Below are positions 7,089-13,423 of a stretch of 13,423 bases of DNA, piece after piece; position 1 is the first letter of the stretch, and each line of letters starts with the position of its first letter. The position numbers were made by a program, and so were the translations under genes. Origin of the DNA: an uncultured Sphingobacteriaceae bacterium. GTDB lineage: Bacteria > Bacteroidota > Bacteroidia > Sphingobacteriales > Sphingobacteriaceae. The notes under the pieces are model-generated. The model was not told the origin of the DNA. It did no database searches and saw only the letters and a list, made by a program, of their open reading frames with translations. The stretch is from assembly GCA_937875035.1 (NCBI GenBank), contig CALNCF010000162.1, positions 1 to 13,423 of the forward strand. The letters are read 5' to 3'.

Positions 7089-7661
7089 ATGATACAGGGT
7101 AAACTCATTATATTCTCAGCGCCTTCCGGGGCAGGTAAAACAACCATTGTGAAGCACCTGCTTAAAACCTTCCCGCAGCTAAGCTTTTCTATCTCCGCGA
7201 CCACACGTCCGCTTCGGGGCGACGAGGTCCATAAAAAGGATTATTACTTTATCAGCAAGGAAGAGTTTCTTCACAAGGTCGCCAAGCATGAGTTCGTAGA
7301 ATTCGAAGAAGTATATTCAGGAACATTTTACGGAACACTGAAATCGGAGATCCAACGGATCTGGAATGAAGGCAAGCATGTGATCTTCGACCTGGATGTG
7401 GAAGGCGGCCTGCGCCTGAAGAAGAAGTACGGGGCGCATGCCATTGCGGTATTCGTTCAGCCCCCTTCCATCGATGTGCTGATCGAACGCCTGCGCGGAC
7501 GTGGCACCGACAATGAAGACCGTTTATCGGAACGTATCGAAAAGGCGGAGAAAGAATTGAGCTACGCGCCGCAGTTCGATTATATCCTGAAGAACCACGA
7601 TCTGCAGACCGCCTGCCGGGAAGCAGAAGAAATGGTTTCCAATTTCCTGAACAGTCATTAA
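7089..7661 (+). CDS. gmk: Guanylate kinase
   Basis: Guanylate kinase phosphorylates GMP to GDP with ATP, an essential step in making GTP and dGTP. The P-loop SAPSGAGKTT lies close to the N-terminus. The GMP-binding part has SATTRPLRGDEVHKKDYYFIS and FVEFEEVYSGTFYGT, and FDLDVEGGLRLKK matches the conserved core strand. The ERLRGRGTDNEDRLSERIEKAEKEL stretch is the lid region. I chose the ATG at 7089 because relatives begin directly with M-x-GKLIIFSAPSG, giving 190 residues. ATG codons in frame at 7041 and 7044 would add up to 16 residues (MMNACAEKRANVSNNF) and would put the start only 6 nt after yicC. Neither choice has a Shine-Dalgarno sequence, so the start remains open. The gene sits between yicC and nadD on one likely transcript. 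Confidence 0.95.
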   Translation: MIQGKLIIFSAPSGAGKTTIVKHLLKTFPQLSFSISATTRPLRGDEVHKKDYYFISKEEFLHKVAKHEFVEFEEVYSGTFYGTLKSEIQRIWNEGKHVIFDLDVEGGLRLKKKYGAHAIAVFVQPPSIDVLIERLRGRGTDNEDRLSERIEKAEKELSYAPQFDYILKNHDLQTACREAEEMVSNFLNSH

Positions 7662-7693
7662 TATCCAGGCTATGCCTGCCAAAGGTTAAGCAA

Positions 7694-8266
7694 ATGAAGA
7701 TCGGTTTATTTTTCGGTTCCTATAATCCCATTCATACCGGCCACCTGATCATAGCGAATTACATGGCCAATTATACTTCACTGAACGAAGTATGGCTCGT
7801 GGTATCCCCGCACAATCCCCTGAAATCAAAATCAGACCTGATCAACACCTACGACCGGCTGGAGATGGCCCGGCTTGCCACGGAACAAAGCACCCGCATC
7901 AGGGTATCCGATATTGAGCTGAAGCTTCCGCAGCCTTCATACACTATCGATACGCTTACCCACCTTAAAGAGCGCTACCCTGAACACGAGTTCATCCTGA
8001 TCATGGGTTCGGATAACCTGAACACCCTGAAAAAGTGGAAGAACTATGAGCTGATCCTGCGCGATTACGAAGTGATCGTATACCCGCGCCCGGGAGAAAT
8101 TACCGGCGAGTTCCGCGATCATCCGAAGATTACGATTACCGATACCCCGCAGATGGAGCTGTCGGCTACCTTTATCCGCAAGGCTATTAAAGAAAAAAAG
8201 AATGTCGATTATTTTATCGACGAAAGGGTGAGGGATTTTATCGAAAGCAAGGGTCTCTACCGGTAA
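7694..8266 (+). CDS. nadD: Nicotinate-nucleotide adenylyltransferase
   Basis: NadD adenylates nicotinate mononucleotide with ATP to give deamido-NAD, the committed step shared by de novo and salvage NAD synthesis. The 190-residue protein has the nucleotidyltransferase signature GSYNPIHTGH (8-17), with the two ATP-phosphate-contacting histidines. The mid-region IMGSDNLNTLKKWKNYE (103-119) recognises substrate, and LSATFIRKAI (156-165) is the counterpart of the SSTxIR motif. A short C-terminal helix (VDYFIDERVRDFIESKGLYR) closes it. The usual GGSFDPPH is here GSYNPIH, a variant common in Bacteroidota. It starts 32 nt after gmk and is probably cotranscribed. Its stop lies one base from the stop of the convergent glucosaminidase gene, leaving no room for an intergenic terminator. 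Confidence 0.95.
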   Translation: MKIGLFFGSYNPIHTGHLIIANYMANYTSLNEVWLVVSPHNPLKSKSDLINTYDRLEMARLATEQSTRIRVSDIELKLPQPSYTIDTLTHLKERYPEHEFILIMGSDNLNTLKKWKNYELILRDYEVIVYPRPGEITGEFRDHPKITITDTPQMELSATFIRKAIKEKKNVDYFIDERVRDFIESKGLYR

Positions 8267-8267
8267 G

Positions 8268-9008
8268 CTATTTCAGCCTTAGCTTCTCTCCCAGGTAAAG
8301 CGAATGATCGGACTTGCCGTTCAGGCGTTTCAGATCGTCTATGCTCAGGTTATATTTTTTAGAGATGGAGTACATGGTATCTCCTTTTTGTACGGTATAA
8401 TAGGACGCTGAATCCACAGCCGGTATTGCCTTTTTCTCTTCCCTTTCTTTGGGCTCTTTCGCCTTTTGTTTCTCTGCCTTCTCTTCCATACGGATCCTTT
8501 TCTTTGCCGTGCGCTTATCGTAATCGTCGAGGTCGTATTTTTCGATCAGGCTGATCAGCAATTGCGGGTAGTTAGGGTTGGTCGCGTAGCCTGCTGTTTT
8601 CAGTCCGTAAGCCCAGCCTTTATAATCAGTCGCGTCGAGAGCGAACAATGACTTGTAGCGGTCGCGCTTCGCCAGGAACTCGGAGTGATCACGGTACGAC
8701 TGCTCCACTTTACGGTAACGGCGAAAGCACTCATCCTTGTGGTCGTCATCCTCTTTCATGCTCCGCCCGTTCCAGTCGGAAGTGCATTTGATCCCGAAAT
8801 GATTCTTCGCTTTCTTCGCCAGCCGGCTTTCACCATTCCCCGATTCCAGGATGCCCTGCGCAAGGGTAATGCTTGCCGGAACGCCGGTACGTTTCATTTC
8901 CTTCACGGCGATCTTCCGGTATTTCTTTACATAAGCTTCCGTTACATCCGCGTGAGAAGAACCGGGTGTAAGCAACAAGCACATCAGCAGGAAGAAAAAG
9001 CCTCTCAT
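8268..9008 (-). CDS. Secreted glucosaminidase-LysM protein (downstream copy)
   Basis: This is a predicted exported peptidoglycan hydrolase. It starts with a signal peptide (MRGFFFLLMCLLLTPGSSHA, cleavage probably after residue 20). A glucosaminidase domain of the FlgJ/endo-beta-N-acetylglucosaminidase family spans about 24-160, with the likely catalytic Glu55 in ITLAQGILESGNGESRLA and the conserved KAKNHFGIKC and KGWAYGLKTAGYATNP segments. A Lys/Glu-rich linker (about 165-195) leads to a single C-terminal LysM domain (203-246, starting YYTVQKGDTMYSISKKYNLS) that should bind N-acetylglucosamine polymers. Its ATG shares one base with the TAA of the upstream paralogue (TAATG), so translation is probably coupled. 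It is the last gene of the M16 operon. Family assignment is firm; bond specificity and role in growth or division are inference. Confidence 0.9.
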   Translation of the reverse strand: MRGFFFLLMCLLLTPGSSHADVTEAYVKKYRKIAVKEMKRTGVPASITLAQGILESGNGESRLAKKAKNHFGIKCTSDWNGRSMKEDDDHKDECFRRYRKVEQSYRDHSEFLAKRDRYKSLFALDATDYKGWAYGLKTAGYATNPNYPQLLISLIEKYDLDDYDKRTAKKRIRMEEKAEKQKAKEPKEREEKKAIPAVDSASYYTVQKGDTMYSISKKYNLSIDDLKRLNGKSDHSLYLGEKLRLK

Positions 9009-9742
9009 TATCGTATGCGTAATTTTTGTCCGGGCTTGATCATCGTACCCCGCAGGTGATTCTTCGCGCGGATCGCATTTACATTGGTGCGATGTTTCTT
9101 CGCGATGGTGTACAACGATTCTCCGGATCTGACCTTATGATAAACGGGCGCAGGCACAACTTGTTGTACCGGCTGTACCTTTACAAGGGTTTGTAAGGAA
9201 TCGTTCCGCAGGGAATCTCCGGGAAGCATTATTACCTGCACAACGTACTGGTGCAGGTTGTAACGTTCGATGGTACGCAAGAGGTGCGAAGCGTAATGCT
9301 TGCTGGCTGCGTAGCCGGAACGCTGCAACCCGTATGCCCATTTCTTATAGGCCGCCGGACCATACTGAAAAAGGAACGCGTATTTTTTGTTGTTGGAAAG
9401 AAAACGTGAACGGTCGGCATAGGCATCTTCTACCGACTCATATTTGCGGAAACAGCTGTTCCGTTTATTATTATTGCGGTGAAAACGACCGCCGCTCCAG
9501 TTCGCTGTACATTTCACCCCGAAATGGTTATTGGCTTTTAAAGCCAGCTGGCTCTTACCGTTAGCCGATTCGTGCAAGGCCTGCGCAAGCGTAATGCTGG
9601 CCGGGATCCCGGTCTTGTTCATTTCCGAGATTGCGAGGTCCTTGTATTGTTCAATATAGCTCAGCGCGTCGGGGTTGGCGCTCTGCGCCATTAATACCTG
9701 CGAACTGAACATCCATAAAAAAATGAGGAGCCATCTCTTCAT
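9008..9742 (-). CDS. Secreted glucosaminidase-LysM protein (upstream copy)
   Basis: This is a paralogue of the next gene in the operon with the same plan: signal peptide (about 1-20, MKRWLLIFLWMFSSQVLMAQ), glucosaminidase domain (about 26-163) and one C-terminal LysM domain (about 200-244, YHKVRSGESLYTIAKKHRTN). The likely catalytic Glu58 lies in ITLAQALHESANGKSQLA, followed by KANNHFGVKC and KKWAYGLQRSGYAASKHY. The two proteins match closely across the catalytic domain, but their linkers differ. Here the linker is Val/Gln/Pro-rich (VKVQPVQQVVPAPV), not Lys/Glu-rich, and the LysM is basic. It starts 9 nt after the methyltransferase stop. The product should act in the periplasm on peptidoglycan glycan strands. 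Pairing with a sister copy suggests gene duplication with divergence of the linker. Confidence 0.9.
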   Translation of the reverse strand: MKRWLLIFLWMFSSQVLMAQSANPDALSYIEQYKDLAISEMNKTGIPASITLAQALHESANGKSQLALKANNHFGVKCTANWSGGRFHRNNNKRNSCFRKYESVEDAYADRSRFLSNNKKYAFLFQYGPAAYKKWAYGLQRSGYAASKHYASHLLRTIERYNLHQYVVQVIMLPGDSLRNDSLQTLVKVQPVQQVVPAPVYHKVRSGESLYTIAKKHRTNVNAIRAKNHLRGTMIKPGQKLRIR

Positions 9743-9751
9743 CGTGTACGC

Positions 9752-10393
9752 TTATTTTTTACGGGCGATCAGGAGCCCGTCCCTGATCGGAAATAACACA
9801 TTTTCTACCCGCTCATCTTCCTGTACCTTACGGTTAAAGTCGAGGATGGCGCGGGTATCCTTATCTATCTTTATATTTTCTGCAGCCACCTTACCGCTCC
9901 ACAGCACATTGTCTGCGATCATATAGCCCCCGGATCTGATCTTATCGAATACGAGATCATAATAACGGGCATAATTCTCTTTATCCGCATCGATAAAAAC
10001 AATGTCGAACTGCTGCCCGATCTGCGGGATCAGGTCGAGCGCATTGCCCAAACGGTAATCGATCTGTTCCTTATATGCCGAACGGTTGAAATAGCTGCGT
10101 ACCATTTCTTCCAGCTCTTCATTGATATCGAGGGTGATCAGGGTTCCATTTTTCCGGAGCCCTTCCGCCAGGCATAAGGCCGAATAGCCGGTATAGGTGC
10201 CGATCTCGAGGATATGTTCCGGCCTGATCATCTTACTCAGCATGCTAAGCACACGCCCCTGGAAATGCCCGGAGATCATCCTTGGCATTAATACTTTCAG
10301 GTGTGTTTCGCGATCAAGCGCCTGCAGCAATTCCGGTTCTGCATCGGTATGCTCTTCTATATAGCTCGCCAGCCGTGGTTCTAAAAATTCCAT
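9752..10393 (-). CDS. SAM-dependent O-methyltransferase (family 3)
   Basis: This is a cation-dependent O-methyltransferase of the caffeoyl-CoA/catechol type (Methyltransf_3), moving a methyl group from S-adenosylmethionine to a hydroxyl, usually of a catechol-like compound. The 213-residue protein has the SAM-binding motif LEIGTYTGYSAL (62-73), the acidic end of strand 2 (ITLDINEE, 86-93), and the metal-binding residues Asp135 in IVFIDADKENY and Asp161-Asn162 in IADNVLWSG. The length is normal and no signal peptide is seen. Its ATG shares one base with the M16 protease stop (TGATG), so the two are probably translationally coupled. The physiological substrate is unknown, and its position between a protease and wall hydrolases does not reveal it. 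Confidence 0.9.
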   Translation of the reverse strand: MEFLEPRLASYIEEHTDAEPELLQALDRETHLKVLMPRMISGHFQGRVLSMLSKMIRPEHILEIGTYTGYSALCLAEGLRKNGTLITLDINEELEEMVRSYFNRSAYKEQIDYRLGNALDLIPQIGQQFDIVFIDADKENYARYYDLVFDKIRSGGYMIADNVLWSGKVAAENIKIDKDTRAILDFNRKVQEDERVENVLFPIRDGLLIARKK

Positions 10394-11625
10394 CAGTTCT
10401 CAGGTATAAAAGTTAATGAGCTCAGGTAGTCGGGCACCAGGATCTCATTGCAGATCTCCAATAATTGGCCGGCCGATACGGCATTTATTTTCCGGTAGAT
10501 CTCTTCCAGCGAATCGGAAGTGCCATGATCCAGGATACTTTTCGCAATGGAGATGATCACCGATAAGCGGCTTTCTTCCGACAGGGAGATCTGGCCGATC
10601 AGCTTCTGCTTGGCCTGGTGCAGCGCCATGGTACCCAGCTTATTCTCGCGTAGGGTTTTCAGCTCTTTCATCACCAGCGCCATGCACTTATCCATCTTAC
10701 CCTTATCGGTACCCATATAAATGGAGAACAGGCCCGTATCGGTCATCGGTGTATAGTTCGATTCAATCGTATAGCAGATACCGTGCTTCTCACGGATCTC
10801 CAGGTTCAGCCGCGAGCTCATACCGGGACCGCCCAGGTAGTTATTCAGCAGGAGCATGGCGGTCTTCTTCTCATCCGAAAGGTGATAGCAACGGGAGCCG
10901 ATCATGGCATGCGACTGATAAATAGGCTTCGGCACACGCAGGCTTTTTACCTGGTAAGGATTCACTGCGATGCGTGTGCGTTCCGAATTATTCACCGGCA
11001 CATTCCCGAAATATTTTTCAGCCATCTTCATCACCTTCTTCCATTCGAAGCTTCCATATACGGCCAGGATGATCTCCGATGTTTTATAGTTTTCCGCGAT
11101 ATACCCGAAAATATCCTCGCGCGACAAACGCTTCACCGACTCCTCGGTTCCGAGGATGTTGTTCCCCAGCGTATGCCCGGCAAATATGAGCTCTTCGAAA
11201 TCATCCTGGATACTTTCTTCCGGAAGATCCTTATACGAATCGATCTCATCGAGGATCACGCTTTTCTCTTTTTCCAGCTCGGCTTGCGGAAAACGGGAAT
11301 GAAAAGTAATATCAGCGAGGAGCTCTACCGCACGTTCCAGGTGCTGATCGAGAAAGGATGCATGCACACAGGTCTGCTCCTTGGTAGTGTAAGCGTTGAT
11401 CTCTCCGCCTACCACTTCCATACGGTTCAGCAGGTGATACGTATTCCGTTTTTCCGTACCCTTAAATAACAGGTGTTCGATAAAATGCGCAAGCCCTTCT
11501 TTACCCTCCCGTTCATCGCGGGAGCCGCTGTTGATGACCACGCAACAATGTGCTATATTCGTCGACGACTGCTGTTTATGTAGAACCCGGATGCCGTTAG
11601 GCAGCGTGCTGAGTTGATATTCCAT
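10393..11625 (-). CDS. M16 family zinc metallopeptidase
   Basis: This is a peptidase of the M16 (pitrilysin / processing-peptidase-like) family. The inverted zinc motif HFIEH gives zinc ligands His47 and His51 and the catalytic base Glu50. The third ligand, Glu127 in VILDEIDSY, falls 76 residues after His51, the spacing expected for an active family member. The protein has 410 residues and two tandem M16 halves (active N-terminal half, about 1-200; inactive C-terminal half, about 200-405, with SHAMIGSRCYHLSDEKK and YLGGPGMSSRLNLEIREKHGICYTI). No signal peptide is visible, so it is likely cytosolic. The N-terminus YQLSTLPNGIRVLHK supports the chosen ATG. It is the first gene of a four-gene minus-strand operon and is divergent from the phosphoribosyltransferase gene. 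Confidence 0.94.
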   Translation of the reverse strand: MEYQLSTLPNGIRVLHKQQSSTNIAHCCVVINSGSRDEREGKEGLAHFIEHLLFKGTEKRNTYHLLNRMEVVGGEINAYTTKEQTCVHASFLDQHLERAVELLADITFHSRFPQAELEKEKSVILDEIDSYKDLPEESIQDDFEELIFAGHTLGNNILGTEESVKRLSREDIFGYIAENYKTSEIILAVYGSFEWKKVMKMAEKYFGNVPVNNSERTRIAVNPYQVKSLRVPKPIYQSHAMIGSRCYHLSDEKKTAMLLLNNYLGGPGMSSRLNLEIREKHGICYTIESNYTPMTDTGLFSIYMGTDKGKMDKCMALVMKELKTLRENKLGTMALHQAKQKLIGQISLSEESRLSVIISIAKSILDHGTSDSLEEIYRKINAVSAGQLLEICNEILVPDYLSSLTFIPEN

Positions 11626-11633
11626 TTCGTTTG

Positions 11634-11641
11634 CAAAAATA
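11634..11641 (-). promoter_or_regulatory. Candidate -7 box for the M16 operon, very close to the start codon
   Basis: On the minus strand TATTTTTG matches TAnnTTTG exactly and ends only 8 nt before the M16 ATG. With the usual -7 spacing, transcription would begin within 0 to 3 nt of the ATG, giving a leaderless or nearly leaderless mRNA. No TTG lies at the usual -33 distance, which would fall at about the 5' end of the divergent gene. This is a motif-based candidate. Confidence 0.4.
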
Positions 11642-11663
11642 CATCATTTATCCTCAATAGCTT

Positions 11664-12191
11664 ATGATTCACCTGAAAGATAAAAGCTTTGTTCCTTTTC
11701 TGCCCTTTGAAGAGATCATCACACAGATCCGTAAGCTGGCCGCGAAGATCGAAGCCGATTATGCCGGCAGAGCGCCTGTATTTATCCCGGTGCTGAACGG
11801 CTCGTTTTTATTTACTGCGGATCTTTTGAAAGAGGTTAATCTTCCCCTGGAGATCGCTTTCATGAAGCTGAGCTCTTATGAAGGCACTCATTCCAGCGGA
11901 CAGATCTCAATCGATCTCGACCTCCGGCTTGACATCGCGGGGCGCGATGTGATCATCTTAGAAGACATCATCGATACCGGGACCACGCTTCACTTTCTTT
12001 TACAGCATTTACAGAATAAAGGGGCAGCTTCTGTTAAAACAGCCAGCCTTCTTTTTAAGCCTGCGGCATTACAGTATCCCGTACCGCCGGATTACTGCTG
12101 TTTCGAGATCGAAAATAAATTCGTAGTGGGTTACGGGCTCGATTATGACGGGCTCGGCAGGAACCTGCGCGACATCTACCAGCTGGCTTAA
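11664..12191 (+). CDS. hpt: Hypoxanthine-type phosphoribosyltransferase
   Basis: This purine-salvage enzyme joins hypoxanthine (and usually guanine) to PRPP, producing IMP or GMP and pyrophosphate. The 175-residue protein has the PRPP-binding motif VIILEDIIDTGTTL (96-109) with Asp101 and Asp104. The first loop is VLNGSFLF (43-50), the flexible loop is SSYEGTHSSGQ (70-80), the base-contacting region is LLFKPAA (129-135), and VGYGLDYDGLGRNL (155-168) is the conserved C-terminal segment. These fit the Hpt branch rather than adenine or xanthine enzymes. The start is the first ATG, 38 nt from the divergent M16 gene. A strong terminator follows directly, so it is probably monocistronic. Base preference between hypoxanthine and guanine is not proven by sequence. 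Confidence 0.92.
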   Translation: MIHLKDKSFVPFLPFEEIITQIRKLAAKIEADYAGRAPVFIPVLNGSFLFTADLLKEVNLPLEIAFMKLSSYEGTHSSGQISIDLDLRLDIAGRDVIILEDIIDTGTTLHFLLQHLQNKGAASVKTASLLFKPAALQYPVPPDYCCFEIENKFVVGYGLDYDGLGRNLRDIYQLA

Positions 12192-12196
12192 AAAAC

Positions 12197-12226
12197 AAAA
12201 GCAGGCATTTTCAGGCGCCTGCTTTT
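12197..12226. terminator. Bidirectional intrinsic terminator between hpt and rng
   Basis: AAAAGCAGGC (12197-12206) and GCCTGCTTTT (12217-12226) form a perfect 10-bp stem with a 10-nt loop. Because the arms begin with A and end with T, and more T follows on the plus strand (TTTTCTGTTTT) and on the minus strand (TTTTGTTTTTT), it can stop transcription from both sides. It sits exactly between the stops of the convergent hpt and RNase E/G genes. The loop side holds a self-complementary CAGGCGCCTG (12212-12221), which offers an alternative pairing. Confidence 0.8.
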
Positions 12227-12231
12227 CTGTT

Positions 12232-13423
12232 TTATAGCATGATCTCTTCTTCCTTGGAGTTGAAAAAATGGAACTCCAGGTATTGGTAGGAATTCACCGC
12301 TTTTATCTTGACCCATTTCCGGTATTTGAGATACCATTTGATCTGTTGGGAGATCCATCCTTTTTTCAGGAAGGCTGCAATGAAAGGGTGTACGCTCAAA
12401 GTAATACCACTTTCATTTTGCTCACTGAGGATATAATTCAGGTTGTTCTCAATATCATCCAGCACAAGCACACTGGCACGGATCTCTCCGGTACCGCCGC
12501 AGCTCGGACATTTCTCCATCGTAGTAATGGTCATCTCCGGGCGTACACGCTGACGTGTTAATTGCACCAGTCCGAATTTACTTGGAGGGAGAATGGTATG
12601 CTTGGCACGATCTTCTGCCATTTCATTGATCAGGAAGTCGTGAAGTGTTTTACGGTTGGCCGGGTTACGAAGATCGATAAAGTCGACTACCACAATACCG
12701 CCCATGTCGCGTAAACGAAGCTGGCGCGCGATTTCCTTAGCCGCTTCCATGTTTACCTGCAACGCGTTCTCTTCCTGGTTCTTCTCGGTGTTACTGCGGT
12801 TGCCGCTGTTCACATCGATCACATGAAGGGCTTCGGTATGCTCAATGATCAGGTAGGCTCCGCCAGGAAGGTTCACCGTTTTTCCAAACAGCGACTTGAT
12901 CTGGCGTTCCACGCCGAAGCTCTCGAACATCGAATCCCTGCCTTTATATAAACGCACGATCTTTTCCTGTTCAGGAGAAATTGTATGGATATAGTTTTTT
13001 ACATCCTCGTATATCGCCGCATCGTCTACATAAATATGGTTGAAGGATGCATTCAGCAGATCACGCAATACCGTAGAGGTACGGTCGATCTCGCCCATGA
13101 TCTTACGGGAAGGCTCTGTAGTTTCCAGCTTGGTGGCAAAGCTCCGCCATCTTTCGATCAGCTCCGTAAGGTCGGCATGCATTTCGGCAACACCCTTGCC
13201 TTCGGAAACCGTCCGGATGATCACTCCAAAGTTTTTAGGCTTGATGCTTTCTACAATCTTCTTTAAACGGTTACGCTCAGCAGCCGTTTTGATCTTCTTG
13301 GAAACAGAGATGGTATCGCTGAAAGGGACCAGCACCACGTAACGCCCGGCCAGGGAAAGCTCGGAGCTTAATCGCGGACCTTTGGAAGAGATCGGCTCCT
13401 TCGCGATCTGTACAGGGATCAGT
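12232..13423 (-). CDS. rng: Ribonuclease E/G family protein (3' part; 5' end outside window)
   Basis: This is an endoribonuclease of the RNase E/G family, which cuts single-stranded A/U-rich RNA in mRNA decay and rRNA maturation. The frame is open to the right window edge, and its first visible residues (IPVQIAKEPISSKGPRLSSELSLAGRYVVLVPF) belong to the family's S1-like region. A GTG at 13338 is therefore internal, not the start. About 396 residues are visible, and roughly the first 120 are missing. The catalytic metal-binding aspartates lie in HVIDVNSGN and VVVDFIDLRNP (about 203 and 247 of the visible part), and the zinc-link cysteines in CPSCGGTGE (about 305 and 308). The protein ends shortly after the catalytic core and lacks a long RNase E-type scaffold tail, so it resembles RNase G (CafA). 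It converges on hpt with a shared terminator. Confidence 0.93.
   Translation of the reverse strand, partial: LIPVQIAKEPISSKGPRLSSELSLAGRYVVLVPFSDTISVSKKIKTAAERNRLKKIVESIKPKNFGVIIRTVSEGKGVAEMHADLTELIERWRSFATKLETTEPSRKIMGEIDRTSTVLRDLLNASFNHIYVDDAAIYEDVKNYIHTISPEQEKIVRLYKGRDSMFESFGVERQIKSLFGKTVNLPGGAYLIIEHTEALHVIDVNSGNRSNTEKNQEENALQVNMEAAKEIARQLRLRDMGGIVVVDFIDLRNPANRKTLHDFLINEMAEDRAKHTILPPSKFGLVQLTRQRVRPEMTITTMEKCPSCGGTGEIRASVLVLDDIENNLNYILSEQNESGITLSVHPFIAAFLKKGWISQQIKWYLKYRKWVKIKAVNSYQYLEFHFFNSKEEEIML

Noticed and set aside
8265..8285. Inverted repeat AAGCTA / TAGCTT as a terminator between convergent nadD and the glucosaminidase gene
   Set aside because: The arms are only 6 bp, there is no T tract on either side, and it lies mostly inside the end of the glucosaminidase coding region.
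10783..11469. A 228-codon open frame on the plus strand
   Set aside because: It lies wholly antisense to the M16 peptidase, whose zinc motif and spacing are intact, and its translation has no recognisable domain.
13336..13338. GTG as the start of the RNase E/G gene
   Set aside because: The frame continues upstream to the window edge with conserved family sequence, so the GTG is an internal valine codon.
1..13423. CRISPR arrays, tRNA or rRNA genes, prophage genes, defence systems or biosynthetic clusters
   Set aside because: No regularly spaced repeats, no tRNA-like cloverleaf or rRNA segments, and every sizeable gene has a housekeeping or common envelope assignment.

Overview
The window is chromosomal housekeeping DNA from a member of the Bacteroidota, most likely a sphingobacterial or chitinophagal lineage. 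This rests on an IPExxxVDY-family gene, which is essentially confined to that phylum, next to pyruvate kinase and divergent from acpP-fabF-rnc; on promoter-like boxes of the Bacteroidota type (TAnnTTTG) instead of E. coli-like sites; on A-rich leaders with hardly any Shine-Dalgarno sequence; and on the character of the proteins. No rRNA, tRNA, CRISPR array or complete mobile element was seen.

Layout. Positions 1-177 are an unexplained, AT-richer stretch. Next, on the minus strand, come pyruvate kinase (178-1443, missing about 55 C-terminal residues) and the IPExxxVDY gene upstream of it (1497-1916), with a perfect 9-bp inverted repeat between them. An AT-rich divergent promoter region (1917-2079) separates these from the plus-strand run acpP, fabF, rnc, a PlsC-type acyltransferase and an EamA transporter (2080-6087). 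A good TAnnTTTG box then precedes yicC, gmk and nadD (6156-8266). Facing this run is a tightly packed minus-strand operon read from 11625 down to 8268: an M16 zinc protease, an O-methyltransferase and two tandem secreted glucosaminidase-LysM proteins. Divergent from the protease is a hypoxanthine-type phosphoribosyltransferase (11664-12191). A bidirectional terminator separates it from the convergent 3' part of an RNase E/G gene that runs off the right edge.

How the genes fit together. acpP, fabF and the acyltransferase form a fatty-acid and phospholipid synthesis set, with RNase III inserted as is usual in this phylum. yicC, gmk and nadD combine RNA turnover with guanine nucleotide and NAD synthesis. 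The M16 operon ends in two exported cell-wall hydrolases.

Most of the window is ordinary. The points that deserve a second look are the abrupt loss of the pyruvate kinase C-terminus at about position 187 and the unidentified DNA beyond it, the palindrome in front of pyk, the TTG-only start of the IPExxxVDY gene, the apparently leaderless M16 promoter and the tandem wall-hydrolase pair. I found no convincing previously undescribed system.
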